64,000 nucleotides of DNA, from contig CALBAX010000043.1 in NCBI GenBank assembly GCA_937926875.1, positions 1-64,000 on the forward strand, written 5' to 3'. A model generated the notes under the pieces. That model saw only the letters and a program-made list of their open reading frames with translations, was not told the origin of the DNA and searched no databases. Source of the DNA: an uncultured Desulfovibrio sp. Its GTDB lineage: Bacteria > Desulfobacterota > Desulfovibrionia > Desulfovibrionales > Desulfovibrionaceae. Below are positions 8,711-17,079 of the stretch, one piece after another. The translations under genes were made by a program, and so were the position numbers. The stretch's first letter is position 1, and each line of letters opens with the position of its first letter.

Positions 8711-9784
8711 ATGGCTACCAAAAAACGCCCCGCCGGCAATCCCGGCAGCAGCACCAGCCGCAGCCGGCAGCAGCGCCAGGGGCAGGCCGCTACCCCCGCC
8801 GCCGCTGCTCCCCGTAACGACAGCGCCGGTCCCCTCCAGCCTTCCCTGCCCGGGGACGCTGCGCCGCAGCCCGCTCCCGAAGCCGCCGAAGCGCCTTCCG
8901 TGACGGCAGCCGTCGCGGAAGTGCCCGCCCCGGAACAGGCGAAGGAAAGCACGGCCGCTGCCCCCGAAGTGCAGGCAAGCTGCCCTGAAGAAGCGGTGAA
9001 GGAAGAAGCGGTCCCCGCCGAAGAGCCCGTGACGGCGCAGGAAGCTCCGGCGCAGGACGCCGGAGCGGTGCAGGAAGCCGACGCCCCCCGGAAGAAAGCC
9101 AGGAAAAAGGAAGAAAAGAAGGCCAGGACGGGCAAGAAGCGCGTCAAGGTCGCCGGTCCCGAAACGGCCGATGCCGCCCACGACTGGACGCCCCTGCCCT
9201 GCGAGGCCCTGCTGGAGCATCTGCTGCCGGGCAGCCCCGAGCTGGAGGCCACCCGCCGTCACGGCCAGCATGTGGCCCATCTGGCGGAACAGCTCTTCGA
9301 CCAGCTCCAGCCCCTGCACGGTCTGGACAGCCGCTGGCTCTACCGCCTGCGCATCGCCTGCTGCCTGCATGACATCGGTTTCGCTTCCGGGCGCAAGGGC
9401 CACCACAAAAAGGGCATGCGCATCGTGGAGCAGGACACCAGCCTGGCCCTGCTGCCCGAAGACCGCTCCCTGGTGGCCCAGCTCGTCCGGTATCACCGCA
9501 AGGCCTGGCCCGCCATGCGCCACCGTCGTTTCGCCGCCCTGGGCAAGAAGGACCGCGAGGCCCTGAACAAGGCCGCGGCCCTCATCCGCATGGCCGACGC
9601 TCTGGATTACCGCCACATGGAAGCCGTGCGCGACGTGGCCATCGACCTCCAGCCCGGCAAGGTGGTGCTGACCCTGAGCGGCGCCCAGGACTGCGCCCCC
9701 GAGCAGGACCGCCTGCTGGTCAAGGGCGATCTGTTCATGCACATCTTTGGCGTGGAGCTGGAGTGCGTATGTCCCATCCTGTAG
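8711..9784 (+). CDS. HD-domain protein with long Ala/Glu/Pro/Lys-rich N-terminus, in polyphosphate operon
   Basis: Protein of 357 residues. Residues 1-150 are low complexity (Ala, Pro, Glu, Gln), ending in a basic Lys/Arg stretch, and look disordered. The C-terminal 200 residues form an HD-type domain with CLHDIGF (H220, D221), a downstream RYHRKAWP and RMADALDYRH, similar to the HD part of Ppx/GppA proteins. A phosphohydrolase or nucleotide/polyphosphate-binding role is inferred. The start is supported by AAGGAG 8 bp upstream. It lies 18 bp after ppk1 and overlaps ppx by 16 bp, so the three are co-translated. Why ppx, which has its own HD domain, needs this extra copy is unclear. Confidence 0.8.
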   Translation: MATKKRPAGNPGSSTSRSRQQRQGQAATPAAAAPRNDSAGPLQPSLPGDAAPQPAPEAAEAPSVTAAVAEVPAPEQAKESTAAAPEVQASCPEEAVKEEAVPAEEPVTAQEAPAQDAGAVQEADAPRKKARKKEEKKARTGKKRVKVAGPETADAAHDWTPLPCEALLEHLLPGSPELEATRRHGQHVAHLAEQLFDQLQPLHGLDSRWLYRLRIACCLHDIGFASGRKGHHKKGMRIVEQDTSLALLPEDRSLVAQLVRYHRKAWPAMRHRRFAALGKKDREALNKAAALIRMADALDYRHMEAVRDVAIDLQPGKVVLTLSGAQDCAPEQDRLLVKGDLFMHIFGVELECVCPIL

Positions 9785-11382
9785 CCCCGGATCAGGCGGG
9801 GCCTGACGGGGAACGCGTCATCGGCATCATCGACCTGGGCAGCAACTCGCTGCGCCTGATGCTGGTGCGCATCCTGCCCGACGGCTCGCACACGGTCCTC
9901 AACCAGGTCAAGAACATGGTGCGCCTGGGCGAAGGCGCCTTCGAAACGGGCCATCTGCGTGAAGAGAGCATGGCCCGGACCATCAACGTCCTGCGCGGCA
10001 TGGCCGAGATGTGCGCCGTCTACGGCGCCTCGGAGGTCATCGCCATCGCCACGGCCGCCGTGCGCGACGCGGCCAACGGCCCGGACTTCATGCGCCGGGT
10101 CAAAGAGAAGACCGGCATCGACTTCCGCGTGGTCTCCGGCCGCGAAGAGGCCCGCCTCATCTATCTGGGCGTCTCCAGCGGTCTGGCCCACACCGGGAGC
10201 CTGCGCCTGTTCATCGACATCGGTGGCGGCAGCACCGAGCTGGTGGTGGGCAATTCCGAGGAATACCGCAACCTCGATTCCCTCAAGATGGGCTGCGTGC
10301 GCCTGTCCAACCTTTTCTTCGACAAGGACTCCGGCACCATCTCGGCCAAGCGCTACGCCGCCCTGCAGAACTACATCCGCAACAATGCCCTGCGCTCGTT
10401 CCAGCGCATAGCGGACTTCGTCATCGAAGAAGCCGTGGCCAGCTCCGGTACGGCCCAGAACCTGGCCGAGATCGCCGCCGCCCTGGATGCCGAGGACGCC
10501 GCGCGCACGGGCCGGGCCCCGCAGGAGTCCCGCGAGGTGCTCAGCTACGGCGGCCTGCGCCGGGCCGTCAAGGAGCTGTGCGGCCGCACCCTCAAGGAAC
10601 GCCGCAGCGTGCCCGGCATCAATCCCAACCGTGCCGACGTCATCGTGGCCGGTGCGGCCATCCTCCAGACCATCATGGAGGACCAGGGCTTCGACAGCGT
10701 GCGCATCAGCAACCGCAACCTGCAGAACGGCATCCTGGTGGATTACCTCTCCACCCGCATGCCCCACGCCGACGGCAGCTTCCATCCCGTGCGCAAGGAG
10801 AGCGTGCTGCATCTGGCGCGGCGCTGCCGCTTCGAGGAGCGCCACTCCCGCCATGTGTCGCGCCTGGCCCTGGACCTGTTCGACAGTGCCAAGGCCATGG
10901 GCCTGCACAACTCCGGCGACCTGGCCCGCGAGCTGCTGCACTATGCGGCCCTGCTGCACGACATCGGCATCTTCATCTCCTTCTCGCGCCACAATGCCCA
11001 CAGTCACTACCTGATCCGCAACACCGAACTGCTGGGCTTCACCCGCCGCGAAGTGGACATCATGGCCGCCCTGACCTACTTCCACCGCAAGCGCCCCTCC
11101 AAGAGGGTGCCGCTCTTCATGGAATTCGACCAGGAGACCCGCGAGGAGATCCGCCTGCTCTCCCTCTTCCTGCTGCTGGCCGAGCGCATGGACAAGAGCC
11201 ATCGCCAGATCGTGCGCACCGTCCGCTTCGAGGCCCGCAAGGAAGGCGGCCTGCAACTCTCGCTGCGCGCCCCCGAGGAATGCCCCATCGAACTGGATCT
11301 GGTGCGCGGCAGCGCCAAACTGGTGCGCAAGGTCTTCCGGCAGGAGATCCCCGTGGAGGTGGTCAGCAGCTTCCGCCGCTGA
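9769..11382 (+). CDS. ppx: Exopolyphosphatase / Ppx-GppA family phosphatase with C-terminal HD domain
   Basis: Hydrolyses terminal phosphates of polyphosphate, or of pppGpp (the family covers both). It has 537 residues. Seen: the actin-like ATPase-fold motifs IGIIDLGSNSLRLML near the N-terminus and FIDIGGGSTELVVG (about residue 148), and in the C-terminal half an HD domain with HSRHVSRLAL and LLHDIGIF (H397, D398). The ATG at 9769 has GGAG 8 bp upstream and overlaps the previous gene by 16 bp. A GTG two codons earlier is possible. A terminator follows the gene. The operon context with ppk1 favours polyphosphate as substrate. Confidence 0.93.
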   Translation: MSHPVAPDQAGPDGERVIGIIDLGSNSLRLMLVRILPDGSHTVLNQVKNMVRLGEGAFETGHLREESMARTINVLRGMAEMCAVYGASEVIAIATAAVRDAANGPDFMRRVKEKTGIDFRVVSGREEARLIYLGVSSGLAHTGSLRLFIDIGGGSTELVVGNSEEYRNLDSLKMGCVRLSNLFFDKDSGTISAKRYAALQNYIRNNALRSFQRIADFVIEEAVASSGTAQNLAEIAAALDAEDAARTGRAPQESREVLSYGGLRRAVKELCGRTLKERRSVPGINPNRADVIVAGAAILQTIMEDQGFDSVRISNRNLQNGILVDYLSTRMPHADGSFHPVRKESVLHLARRCRFEERHSRHVSRLALDLFDSAKAMGLHNSGDLARELLHYAALLHDIGIFISFSRHNAHSHYLIRNTELLGFTRREVDIMAALTYFHRKRPSKRVPLFMEFDQETREEIRLLSLFLLLAERMDKSHRQIVRTVRFEARKEGGLQLSLRAPEECPIELDLVRGSAKLVRKVFRQEIPVEVVSSFRR

Positions 11383-11410
11383 TCCTGCACACCTCGCCCG
11401 CACAGGATGC

Positions 11411-11443
11411 CAGGGGCCCCGCACGACGCGGGGTCCTTTTTTT
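11411..11443 (+). terminator. Rho-independent terminator of the ppk1-ppx operon
   Basis: GC-rich stem (CCCCGC/GCGGGG extended by G-C and G-T pairs, ACGA loop) followed by seven T, 28 bp after ppx. Confidence 0.88.
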
Positions 11444-11540
11444 CACAGGAGCGGACGACGGCCGTCACAGCTCCGCCATGCATCGGGGCACAGGCCGGTG
11501 TATCCTGCCGGGAACGATACCTTTCCCGGAGGTCTTGCCC

Positions 11541-11936
11541 ATGGACGACACCCAGCATTCCCTGCAACGCAAACTGGAACAGGAACGGCGGCATCTGGCC
11601 TGCCTGTGCGCAGGATTCGCCCTGCCCCACGGCCACGGCGACGAGGCGGACAACGCCCGTGACGAGATGGCGGAACTGCTGGCCTGGAGCCACGCCAACC
11701 TGTGCGCGGAGCGCATCCGTGCCCTGGAAGGCCTGCTGGGCGACCTGCGTTGCAGCGGCCGCCGCCTGTGCATGGACTGTGGCGAAGAGATCCCCCTGTC
11801 CCGTCTGCTGGCCGTGCCCGGGGCCTGCCGCTGCCGTGACTGCCAGCAGCTGGCGGAAGAAGAAAGCGACTTTTGCGACCGGCGTCCGCCCCTGCTGCCG
11901 GCAAGGCCGTTGCCGCCGGCTGCCCCGCTGCGCTGA
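11541..11936 (+). CDS. DksA/TraR-type zinc-finger protein
   Basis: Protein of 131 residues: an N-terminal coiled-coil-like helical part followed by a C4 zinc finger, CMDCGEEIPLSRL...CRDC (C78, C81, C98, C101). This is the DksA/TraR signature. DksA-type proteins enter the RNA polymerase secondary channel and modify promoter response, often with ppGpp. This one is shorter than classical DksA, closer to TraR/YbiI-like proteins, and has a proline-rich tail after the finger. The start has GGAGG 9 bp upstream. It stands alone after the ppx terminator. Which DksA subgroup it belongs to cannot be decided by eye. Confidence 0.85.
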   Translation: MDDTQHSLQRKLEQERRHLACLCAGFALPHGHGDEADNARDEMAELLAWSHANLCAERIRALEGLLGDLRCSGRRLCMDCGEEIPLSRLLAVPGACRCRDCQQLAEEESDFCDRRPPLLPARPLPPAAPLR

Positions 11937-12502
11937 CGATTGTGCCTGACGGGACAGCATCCTGCCCGCACGCGGCGGGCCTGTAGCCCTGCCGTACCTG
12001 CAACAGGAAAGCAACCCGTTCGAATACCTTGGTTTATTGTTTGCAGTTCCGTGATCGTCCCTTCCGTGAGCTTGCGGACGGGCTTACGGCCATCCGTAAA
12101 ATCTCAAAAAATATTTCAAAACAGGCTGACTGGCTTTGTCATTGTGTCGCGTGCCCCGCCCCACTGTAGCAACGGCCTGCCCTGCCCCTTTGCCACGGCC
12201 TTTCACTTCGCCTTCTCTCCTGCCACCTCATGCCATGACTGTTATTTACGCAAGATATACATAAATTTTGTTTTATTATAAAAATATATCGGTAGAAGAG
12301 TACGTTATTTATGAAAAAATGCACATATTTTTGAATATATGTGCTTGCTCTATATCATAAAACAAAATCATATTATCCAATATTGTGAATTATAGTTTTT
12401 TATTTTTCCTGCATACAAAACACGAATGGTATGCTATCTTGAAAATAACAGGAGTATGTTGCGATTTGTAAAAGCATGTAACAAAACAATGAGGGGAAAA
12501 CG
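11937..12502. other. Intergenic region, AT-rich in its second half
   Basis: No coding signal. The first 250 bp have normal composition. From about 12230 the DNA becomes strongly AT-rich and should hold the promoter of the exporter gene at 12503. It contains a perfect 8-bp inverted repeat at 12321-12344. I could not fix a convincing -35/-10 pair. Confidence 0.6.
12321..12344. promoter_or_regulatory. Inverted repeat, possible operator upstream of the YeiH-type gene
   Basis: GCACATAT, an 8-nt spacer and ATATGTGC form a perfect dyad. It is not followed by a T run, so it is not a terminator. It sits 160 bp before the exporter start and could bind a regulator (inference). Confidence 0.4.
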
Positions 12503-13570
12503 ATGGCCAGCTGTGAACGACACGAACCGTCCTTTGTCCGGAAAAGCCTTTCCGCCCTGCCCGGTATCCTTCTGCTGACAGGCGTCGCCGTATTCTCGTG
12601 GTTCATAACACCGCGTCTCATCGCCCTGCATCCCTTCATGAAGTCCCTCAACCTGAGCGATTTCATCATAGCCATCATCCTGGGCATGCTCATCTGCAAT
12701 ACTGTCGGCGTGCCCGCCGTCTTCCGGGACGGCCTGCGCTTTTCCACCACCCTGACCAAGACCGGCATCGTGGTCATGGGCTGTAAATATTCCTTCGCCG
12801 GCCTCATCAAGACCGGCTCGGAAGCCATCATCATCATTTCCGTCTTCCTGTTCACCTCGGCCATCATCCTGATGTGGCTCTCCCGCCGCCTCAGCATGTC
12901 GCCGTCGCTGGGGGCCTGCCTGGCCGCCGGCCTGTCCATCTGCGGCGTCTCGGCCTGTGTGGCCATCGCCCCGGCCGTCAGGGCCAAGAACGAAGACATC
13001 GCCTACACCATCGCCGTGGTGCTCATGTTCGGCCTGCTGGCGCTCTTCGTCTTCCCCTTCATCGGCCACTGGCTCGACCTCAGCCCCAACCAGTTCGGGG
13101 CCTTCGCCGGTGTGGGCATCGTCAACTCGGCCCAGGTGCTGGCAGCGGGCTTTGCCTTCAGCAACGATGCGGGCGTCGTGGCCGGTGTGTACAATATCGG
13201 CCGCGTCATCTGCCTGCCCCTGGTGGTGCTGATGCTGGCCATCATGGTGGCCGCCGAGGATGCCAAGGTGCATTCCCAGCTGGCCAATACCAGCAAGATG
13301 CGCATCATCCTCGACAAGTTCCCGGTCTTCGTGCTGGGCTTCCTGGCCGTGGTGCTGCTGAACACCTTTGGCTTCATGAGCAAGGAAGAAGCCAAGATGG
13401 CCAGCAATTTCATGAACTGGTGTTTCCTGCTGGGCTTCTCCAGCATCGGCCTCACCACCCACCTCAGCGACATCAAGGCCGCGGGCCTTTCCGGCGCGCT
13501 CATCGGCTTCTGTGTGGCCTCGGTCAAGGCCGGCCTGGCCTTGCTGGTGGTCCTCTGCTTCCTGCAATAA
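12503..13570 (+). CDS. YeiH/UPF0324 family putative sulfate or sulfite exporter
   Basis: Integral membrane protein of 355 residues with about nine or ten hydrophobic segments. Conserved-family features include GVPAVFRDGL and TLTKTGIVVMG in the first third, SICGVSACVAIAPA in the middle, and repeated glycine/serine-rich helices. The family (Cons_hypoth698) is annotated as putative sulfate exporter; in sulfonate degraders members are proposed to export sulfite or sulfate, but the substrate is not established. The start is supported by GAGGGG 8 bp upstream. No sulfonate-degradation gene lies beside it, so its job here is open. It follows a 560-bp intergenic region with its own probable promoter. 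Confidence 0.85.
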   Translation: MASCERHEPSFVRKSLSALPGILLLTGVAVFSWFITPRLIALHPFMKSLNLSDFIIAIILGMLICNTVGVPAVFRDGLRFSTTLTKTGIVVMGCKYSFAGLIKTGSEAIIIISVFLFTSAIILMWLSRRLSMSPSLGACLAAGLSICGVSACVAIAPAVRAKNEDIAYTIAVVLMFGLLALFVFPFIGHWLDLSPNQFGAFAGVGIVNSAQVLAAGFAFSNDAGVVAGVYNIGRVICLPLVVLMLAIMVAAEDAKVHSQLANTSKMRIILDKFPVFVLGFLAVVLLNTFGFMSKEEAKMASNFMNWCFLLGFSSIGLTTHLSDIKAAGLSGALIGFCVASVKAGLALLVVLCFLQ

Positions 13571-13804
13571 AGGACAGCCGTCGCGGGGGCCTGGTCGCGG
13601 TGCCGGTGCCCGCAAGCCCCCGCCGGCGGACAGACTGGCGGGCTGCCGTCCGGCCCTGACCGTGCCGAAGATCCGCTTCGGCCCCGGCGCCTGACCGGCA
13701 AGCGGCATCATCCCCGGACGGGGGAATATCCTGATGCCGCCTGACAGAAAAACCACAAGGAACATGCCGTGGCCTGGACAGGCCCCGACATCCCGGAGGA
13801 CATC

Positions 13805-13897
13805 ATGTGGAACAAGATCTCCAAGAGCAGACAACAGGACATCATCGTCATCACCTGCGGCATCCTGCTTATCCTGCTGGCCAAGGTACTGGCATGA
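13805..13897 (+). CDS. 30-residue single-helix membrane microprotein
   Basis: A short gene with an excellent Shine-Dalgarno (GGAGGA, 4-9 bp before the ATG). It encodes a basic N-terminus (MWNKISKSRQQD) followed by one continuous hydrophobic stretch (IIVITCGILLILLAKVLA) to the stop. Its stop overlaps the start of the next gene (ATGA), the usual sign of translational coupling. The layout (soluble head of about 12 residues, then one membrane helix, Nin orientation by the positive-inside rule) fits small membrane subunits or modulators of a transporter. The YeiH-type exporter upstream is one conceivable partner, 235 bp away. No family recognised. Confidence 0.6.
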   Translation: MWNKISKSRQQDIIVITCGILLILLAKVLA

Positions 13898-14259
13898 TCT
13901 GCTGCCTGGCCTCCGCCGCCTGCCCGCTGCGCGACATGGCCGCCCCGCTGGGCGCCTGCTCCGGGAAGGAGGTTCTCCACGCCGTCTATGATGCCGGTAT
14001 CGACCTCGGCCATTACGGAGAAGTGGATCAGCTGGCGCCCGCCGGTGCCATGGCGGAATTCACGGCCTATGTGCGCCGCCAGAGCGAGGAGGAAGCGGAA
14101 GCCGCCTTCGCGCCGTTGCGGCGGGCCGCCCGCGGACAGGGCGTGGAAGTGCGTCTGCATGTGGTCTACGGCCCGGCTGCCGTGCGCGACCTGCTGCACC
14201 GATGGCAGCAAGAAGGCCCCGTGCGGATCTTTGGCGGGGAAGACATGTCCCCTGCCTGA
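13894..14259 (+). CDS. Hypothetical protein coupled to the microprotein
   Basis: Protein of 121 residues whose ATG overlaps the preceding stop (ATGA). The N-terminus has several cysteines (ICCLASAACPLRD, then GAC), then a mixed alpha/beta segment with VRLHVVYGPAAVRDLL and a C-terminal IFGGEDM. The end (VYGPAAVRDLL...GPVRIFGG) is loosely reminiscent of a universal-stress-protein-like fold, but the match is too weak to name. Coding is supported by the overlap and by GC-rich third positions. No homologous function can be assigned. Confidence 0.55.
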   Translation: MICCLASAACPLRDMAAPLGACSGKEVLHAVYDAGIDLGHYGEVDQLAPAGAMAEFTAYVRRQSEEEAEAAFAPLRRAARGQGVEVRLHVVYGPAAVRDLLHRWQQEGPVRIFGGEDMSPA

Positions 14260-14643
14260 CTCGCGGCCGCCTGCGCGGCCTGCGGCAAAACACCTGCCAG
14301 GGACAGACAGGAGCGGGAAGGAGGCGGACGTCTCCTTCCCGCTTTCGTCCCTGAAGGGGAGACGTGGCAGGGGACAGGCGGCAACGGCGGCACAAGGGGT
14401 CGGGGGCTCCTGCGTTGCCGGACATACGGCACCGGCGTGCTGCTCCGGAACGCTGCCAGCACAGACGGGGACGGCCGGCATGTGACCATCGGGAGGGCAC
14501 CGCGCAAAGCCGGCACCAGACGCCCATGAACCGGGACGAAGACAGGACAGCGGAAAACAGGGAAGGGAGGGGGAAGGCCGGAGCATCCCGACGGACACGG
14601 CACCCTGACCGTGCGGGCGCCCGACCGGCCAAAGCCCATAACG
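14260..14643. other. Intergenic region without recognisable gene
   Basis: About 380 bp of GC-rich DNA between the hypothetical gene and tRNA-Phe. Short imperfect inverted repeats around 14315-14365 are present but lack a T run. I see no coding region with a ribosome-binding site. Confidence 0.5.
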
Positions 14644-14676
14644 AAAAAGGCTTGCAGCAGAAGCTGCAAGCCTTTG
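14644..14676 (-). terminator. Terminator downstream of tRNA-Phe
   Basis: Read on the minus strand: AAAGGCTTGCAGC, a 3-nt loop, GCTGCAAGCCTTT and further T. It lies 7 bp beyond the tRNA 3' end. Confidence 0.88.
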
Positions 14677-14683
14677 TATTCCC

Positions 14684-14759
14684 TGGTGCCGAGGGACAGA
14701 ATTGAACTGCCGACACGGGGATTTTCAGTCCCCTGCTCTACCAACTGAGCTACCTCGGC
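14684..14759 (-). tRNA. tRNA-Phe (GAA)
   Basis: On the minus strand the sequence folds as a standard cloverleaf. The acceptor stem GCCGAGG pairs with CCTCGGC. The D-arm contains AGCTCAGTTGGTAGAGC. The anticodon loop CTGAAAA carries GAA. The T-arm contains GTTCAATTC. CCA is encoded (14684-14686). It is a stand-alone gene with its own terminator. Confidence 0.97.
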
Positions 14760-14976
14760 GTGAGGTGATGTTGTTCGTCACAACAAAAATGCTTGTACAG
14801 ATTTCCCCCCGACTTGGCAAGCATTTTTTTTCGTTTTTGGGCAAAACTTGAAATTTTTTTGTCCTGCCTCCATACTGTCCCTGTCAGGACAGGAAGTATC
14901 CCCATTTTTTTCAGTCTGTTGCAGGCACATCGTTATCGTGTGCCCTGTCCGCGCCCCTTATCCCCACAGGATCCCC

Positions 14977-16344
14977 ATGGCCTTCCGCCCCTCTCTGCCT
15001 CCCTTCATCCTGGAGTCCGCGGCCCTGCGCAGCCAGGGTACCTGGACGCTCATGGCCCAGGCCCTGCTCACGGGTCTCGTCTCCGGCGGGGTCATCGGCC
15101 TGTTCCGCTGGCTCTATACCATCATCAACGGCGCCGTCCGTGCCCATGTGGCCGGGCAGGATCCCTTCGCACCGGCCGCTCTGGCCCTGATGGCCGCCGG
15201 GCTGCTGCTCATGGCCCTGACGGCCGGGCTGCTCCTGCGCTACGAGCCCCTCATCGGCGGCAGCGGCATCCCGCAGGTGGAGCTCATCGCGGCCGGCAAG
15301 CTGCCGCCCATGCGCTGGGCACGGGTGCTCTGGTGCAAGTTCGTGGCCACTCTGGCCGCGCTCAGTGCCGGCCTGTCCGTGGGGCGCGAGGGTCCCTGCA
15401 TCATGATGGGCGCCACCGTAGGCGCGGGCGTGGGCTATGTGTGGCACGACCGCTGCCGCGCCAACCGGCCCCGCTATCTGGTGGGCGGCGGCGTGGCGGG
15501 CATGACCGCCGCATTCGGCGCGCCTGTGGCCGGCATGTTCTTCGCCTTCGAGGAGATGAAGACCCCGCTCACCCTGCCCATGCTGCTCTTCACCAGCCTT
15601 TCGGCCCTGTCCGCCTGGTTCATGGTGGACGTGGTGCTGGACTTCGGCCTAGTCTTCCCCTTCGCCCGGCTGCCCGGCCTGCACTGGAGCCAGTACTGGT
15701 TGCCCCTGCTGGCCGGCATGGCCTGCGGCCTGCTGGGGGCCGTGTACAATGCGGGCATGATCCGCCTGCTGCTCTGGCAGGACAGGGCCCGCTGGCTGCC
15801 CGGCCCCGTACGCATCGCCTTTCCCTTCGCCTGCTGCGGCGTGCTGCTCTTCCTCTGGCCGGAGATCATGGGCAACATGGGCCTGACCACCCTGCAACTG
15901 GAAGACCTGCGCCTGCCCGCCCTCACCCTGGCCCTGCTGCTGGCGGGCAAGATCGCCTTTTCCTGCGTGAGCTTCGCTTCGGGAGTGTCCGGCGGCATCC
16001 TCATGCCCATCCTGCTGGCGGGCAGCATGGCCGGTGCCCTGCTGGCCGCGCCCCTGCGCGATGCCGGTCTGGTGGCCCCGGAACAGACGGCCACCCTGCT
16101 GGTGCTGGGCATGGCGGGCCTGTTCTCCGCCTCGGTGCGCACGCCCCTCACCGGGGCCGCCCTGGTCATGGAGATGTGCGGCGGCTTCCATCTGGCCCCG
16201 GCCGTGCTGCTGGCGGCCTTCGCCGCGGCCTTCACGGCCAATGCCTTGCATTCGACGCCTGTTTACGACAGTCTCAAGGAACGTATCCTGGAACAGCGCC
16301 GCCGGCGCCGGACCGCTGCTTCCCCCATCGAGGAGAGATCATGA
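14977..16344 (+). CDS. ClC family chloride channel or H+/Cl- antiporter
   Basis: Membrane protein of 455 residues with the three ClC anion-path signatures: GGSGIPQVE (about 94-101), GREGP with the gating glutamate (E138), and GVSGGILMP (about 336-344). The presence of the gating glutamate is typical of both channels and antiporters. The second (proton) glutamate position is not obvious by eye. No CBS domains follow. The ATG at 14977 is preferred over an upstream in-frame ATG because ACAGGA lies 5 bp before it and the upstream extension is not ClC-like. Its stop overlaps the start of a lipoprotein gene (ATGA), which suggests a functional link. Confidence 0.92.
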   Translation: MAFRPSLPPFILESAALRSQGTWTLMAQALLTGLVSGGVIGLFRWLYTIINGAVRAHVAGQDPFAPAALALMAAGLLLMALTAGLLLRYEPLIGGSGIPQVELIAAGKLPPMRWARVLWCKFVATLAALSAGLSVGREGPCIMMGATVGAGVGYVWHDRCRANRPRYLVGGGVAGMTAAFGAPVAGMFFAFEEMKTPLTLPMLLFTSLSALSAWFMVDVVLDFGLVFPFARLPGLHWSQYWLPLLAGMACGLLGAVYNAGMIRLLLWQDRARWLPGPVRIAFPFACCGVLLFLWPEIMGNMGLTTLQLEDLRLPALTLALLLAGKIAFSCVSFASGVSGGILMPILLAGSMAGALLAAPLRDAGLVAPEQTATLLVLGMAGLFSASVRTPLTGAALVMEMCGGFHLAPAVLLAAFAAAFTANALHSTPVYDSLKERILEQRRRRRTAASPIEERS

Positions 16345-16982
16345 CCCGCCTGCTCCCCTGCCTCGTCCTGCTGCTGTGCGGCCTTGCGGCCTGCGCTCCC
16401 CGCAACGTCCCCGACAAGGCCGGCTATACACCCGTGGCCGCGCCCTGGACATGCGCCACCTATCTGGACAGCGGCGAGAACGCCCTGACGGCCGTACTGA
16501 TGCTGGACGGCTGGGCCGCCGCCCGGACGCAGCAGGTGCGCCTCGACAAGGCCGGGCTCGACGCCCTGCTGGATCATCTGGAAGCCTGGTGCCCCACCCA
16601 TCGCGGGGACCAGCTGGCCGACGTCATCCTGGCCTGGCGCCGCCAGCACCCCGACAGGGGCAGGATGCTGCCCGCCGTGAGCTGTGCCGCCTGGTATGCC
16701 CCGGCCACACGGCCCATCACGGGCAACGAACAGCAGCTGGCCCTTTCCCTCTGGCTCGCGGGCCATGCCCTGGGGCGGGCCGGTCTGGAGGTGCCCCTGC
16801 AGGACCAGCAGCGCCTTGACCGCATCTTCGCCCTGTTCGACAGCGGCGAGAGCCCCCTGCACCAGTACTGCCGCCGCGATCCCCAAGCCCTCGTGCTCCA
16901 CGGGCTCACGGCCGCAGGTCTGGAAAAGGCGGCGCGCCCCGCCGGTGCGGCGAAGGCGGACGCACCCCAAAATCACAAATAA
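16341..16982 (+). CDS. Putative lipoprotein with two HdeA-like cysteine-bounded segments
   Basis: Protein of 213 residues with a lipoprotein signal peptide (MTRLLPCLVLLLCGLAAC; lipidated C18). After it come two segments, each opening with a Cys-containing strand and closing with a Cys: WTCATYLD...EAWCP (C38-C84) and VSCAAWYA...HQYCRR (C115-C177). The first is close in spacing and pattern to HdeA-type periplasmic acid-stress chaperones (one disulfide about 48 residues apart). This is inference from pattern only. It overlaps the ClC gene by 4 bp. ClC antiporters take part in extreme acid resistance in enteric bacteria, so an acid-stress pairing would be coherent. Confidence 0.6.
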   Translation: MTRLLPCLVLLLCGLAACAPRNVPDKAGYTPVAAPWTCATYLDSGENALTAVLMLDGWAAARTQQVRLDKAGLDALLDHLEAWCPTHRGDQLADVILAWRRQHPDRGRMLPAVSCAAWYAPATRPITGNEQQLALSLWLAGHALGRAGLEVPLQDQQRLDRIFALFDSGESPLHQYCRRDPQALVLHGLTAAGLEKAARPAGAAKADAPQNHK

Positions 16983-17079
16983 CATTTCGATATCATTGTA
17001 AAAATAAAATAGTGCTTGCAAATATGGTTCAGGTTGCGTAAACAACTGTCCCAAATAAAATTCTACAAGGCGAGGCCGT

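Noticed and set aside
17013..17045. TTGCAA and TAAACA with 17-bp spacing before the CoA-ligase-like gene
   Set aside because: The -10 element matches the consensus at only half its positions. A promoter is expected here but this pair is not convincing.
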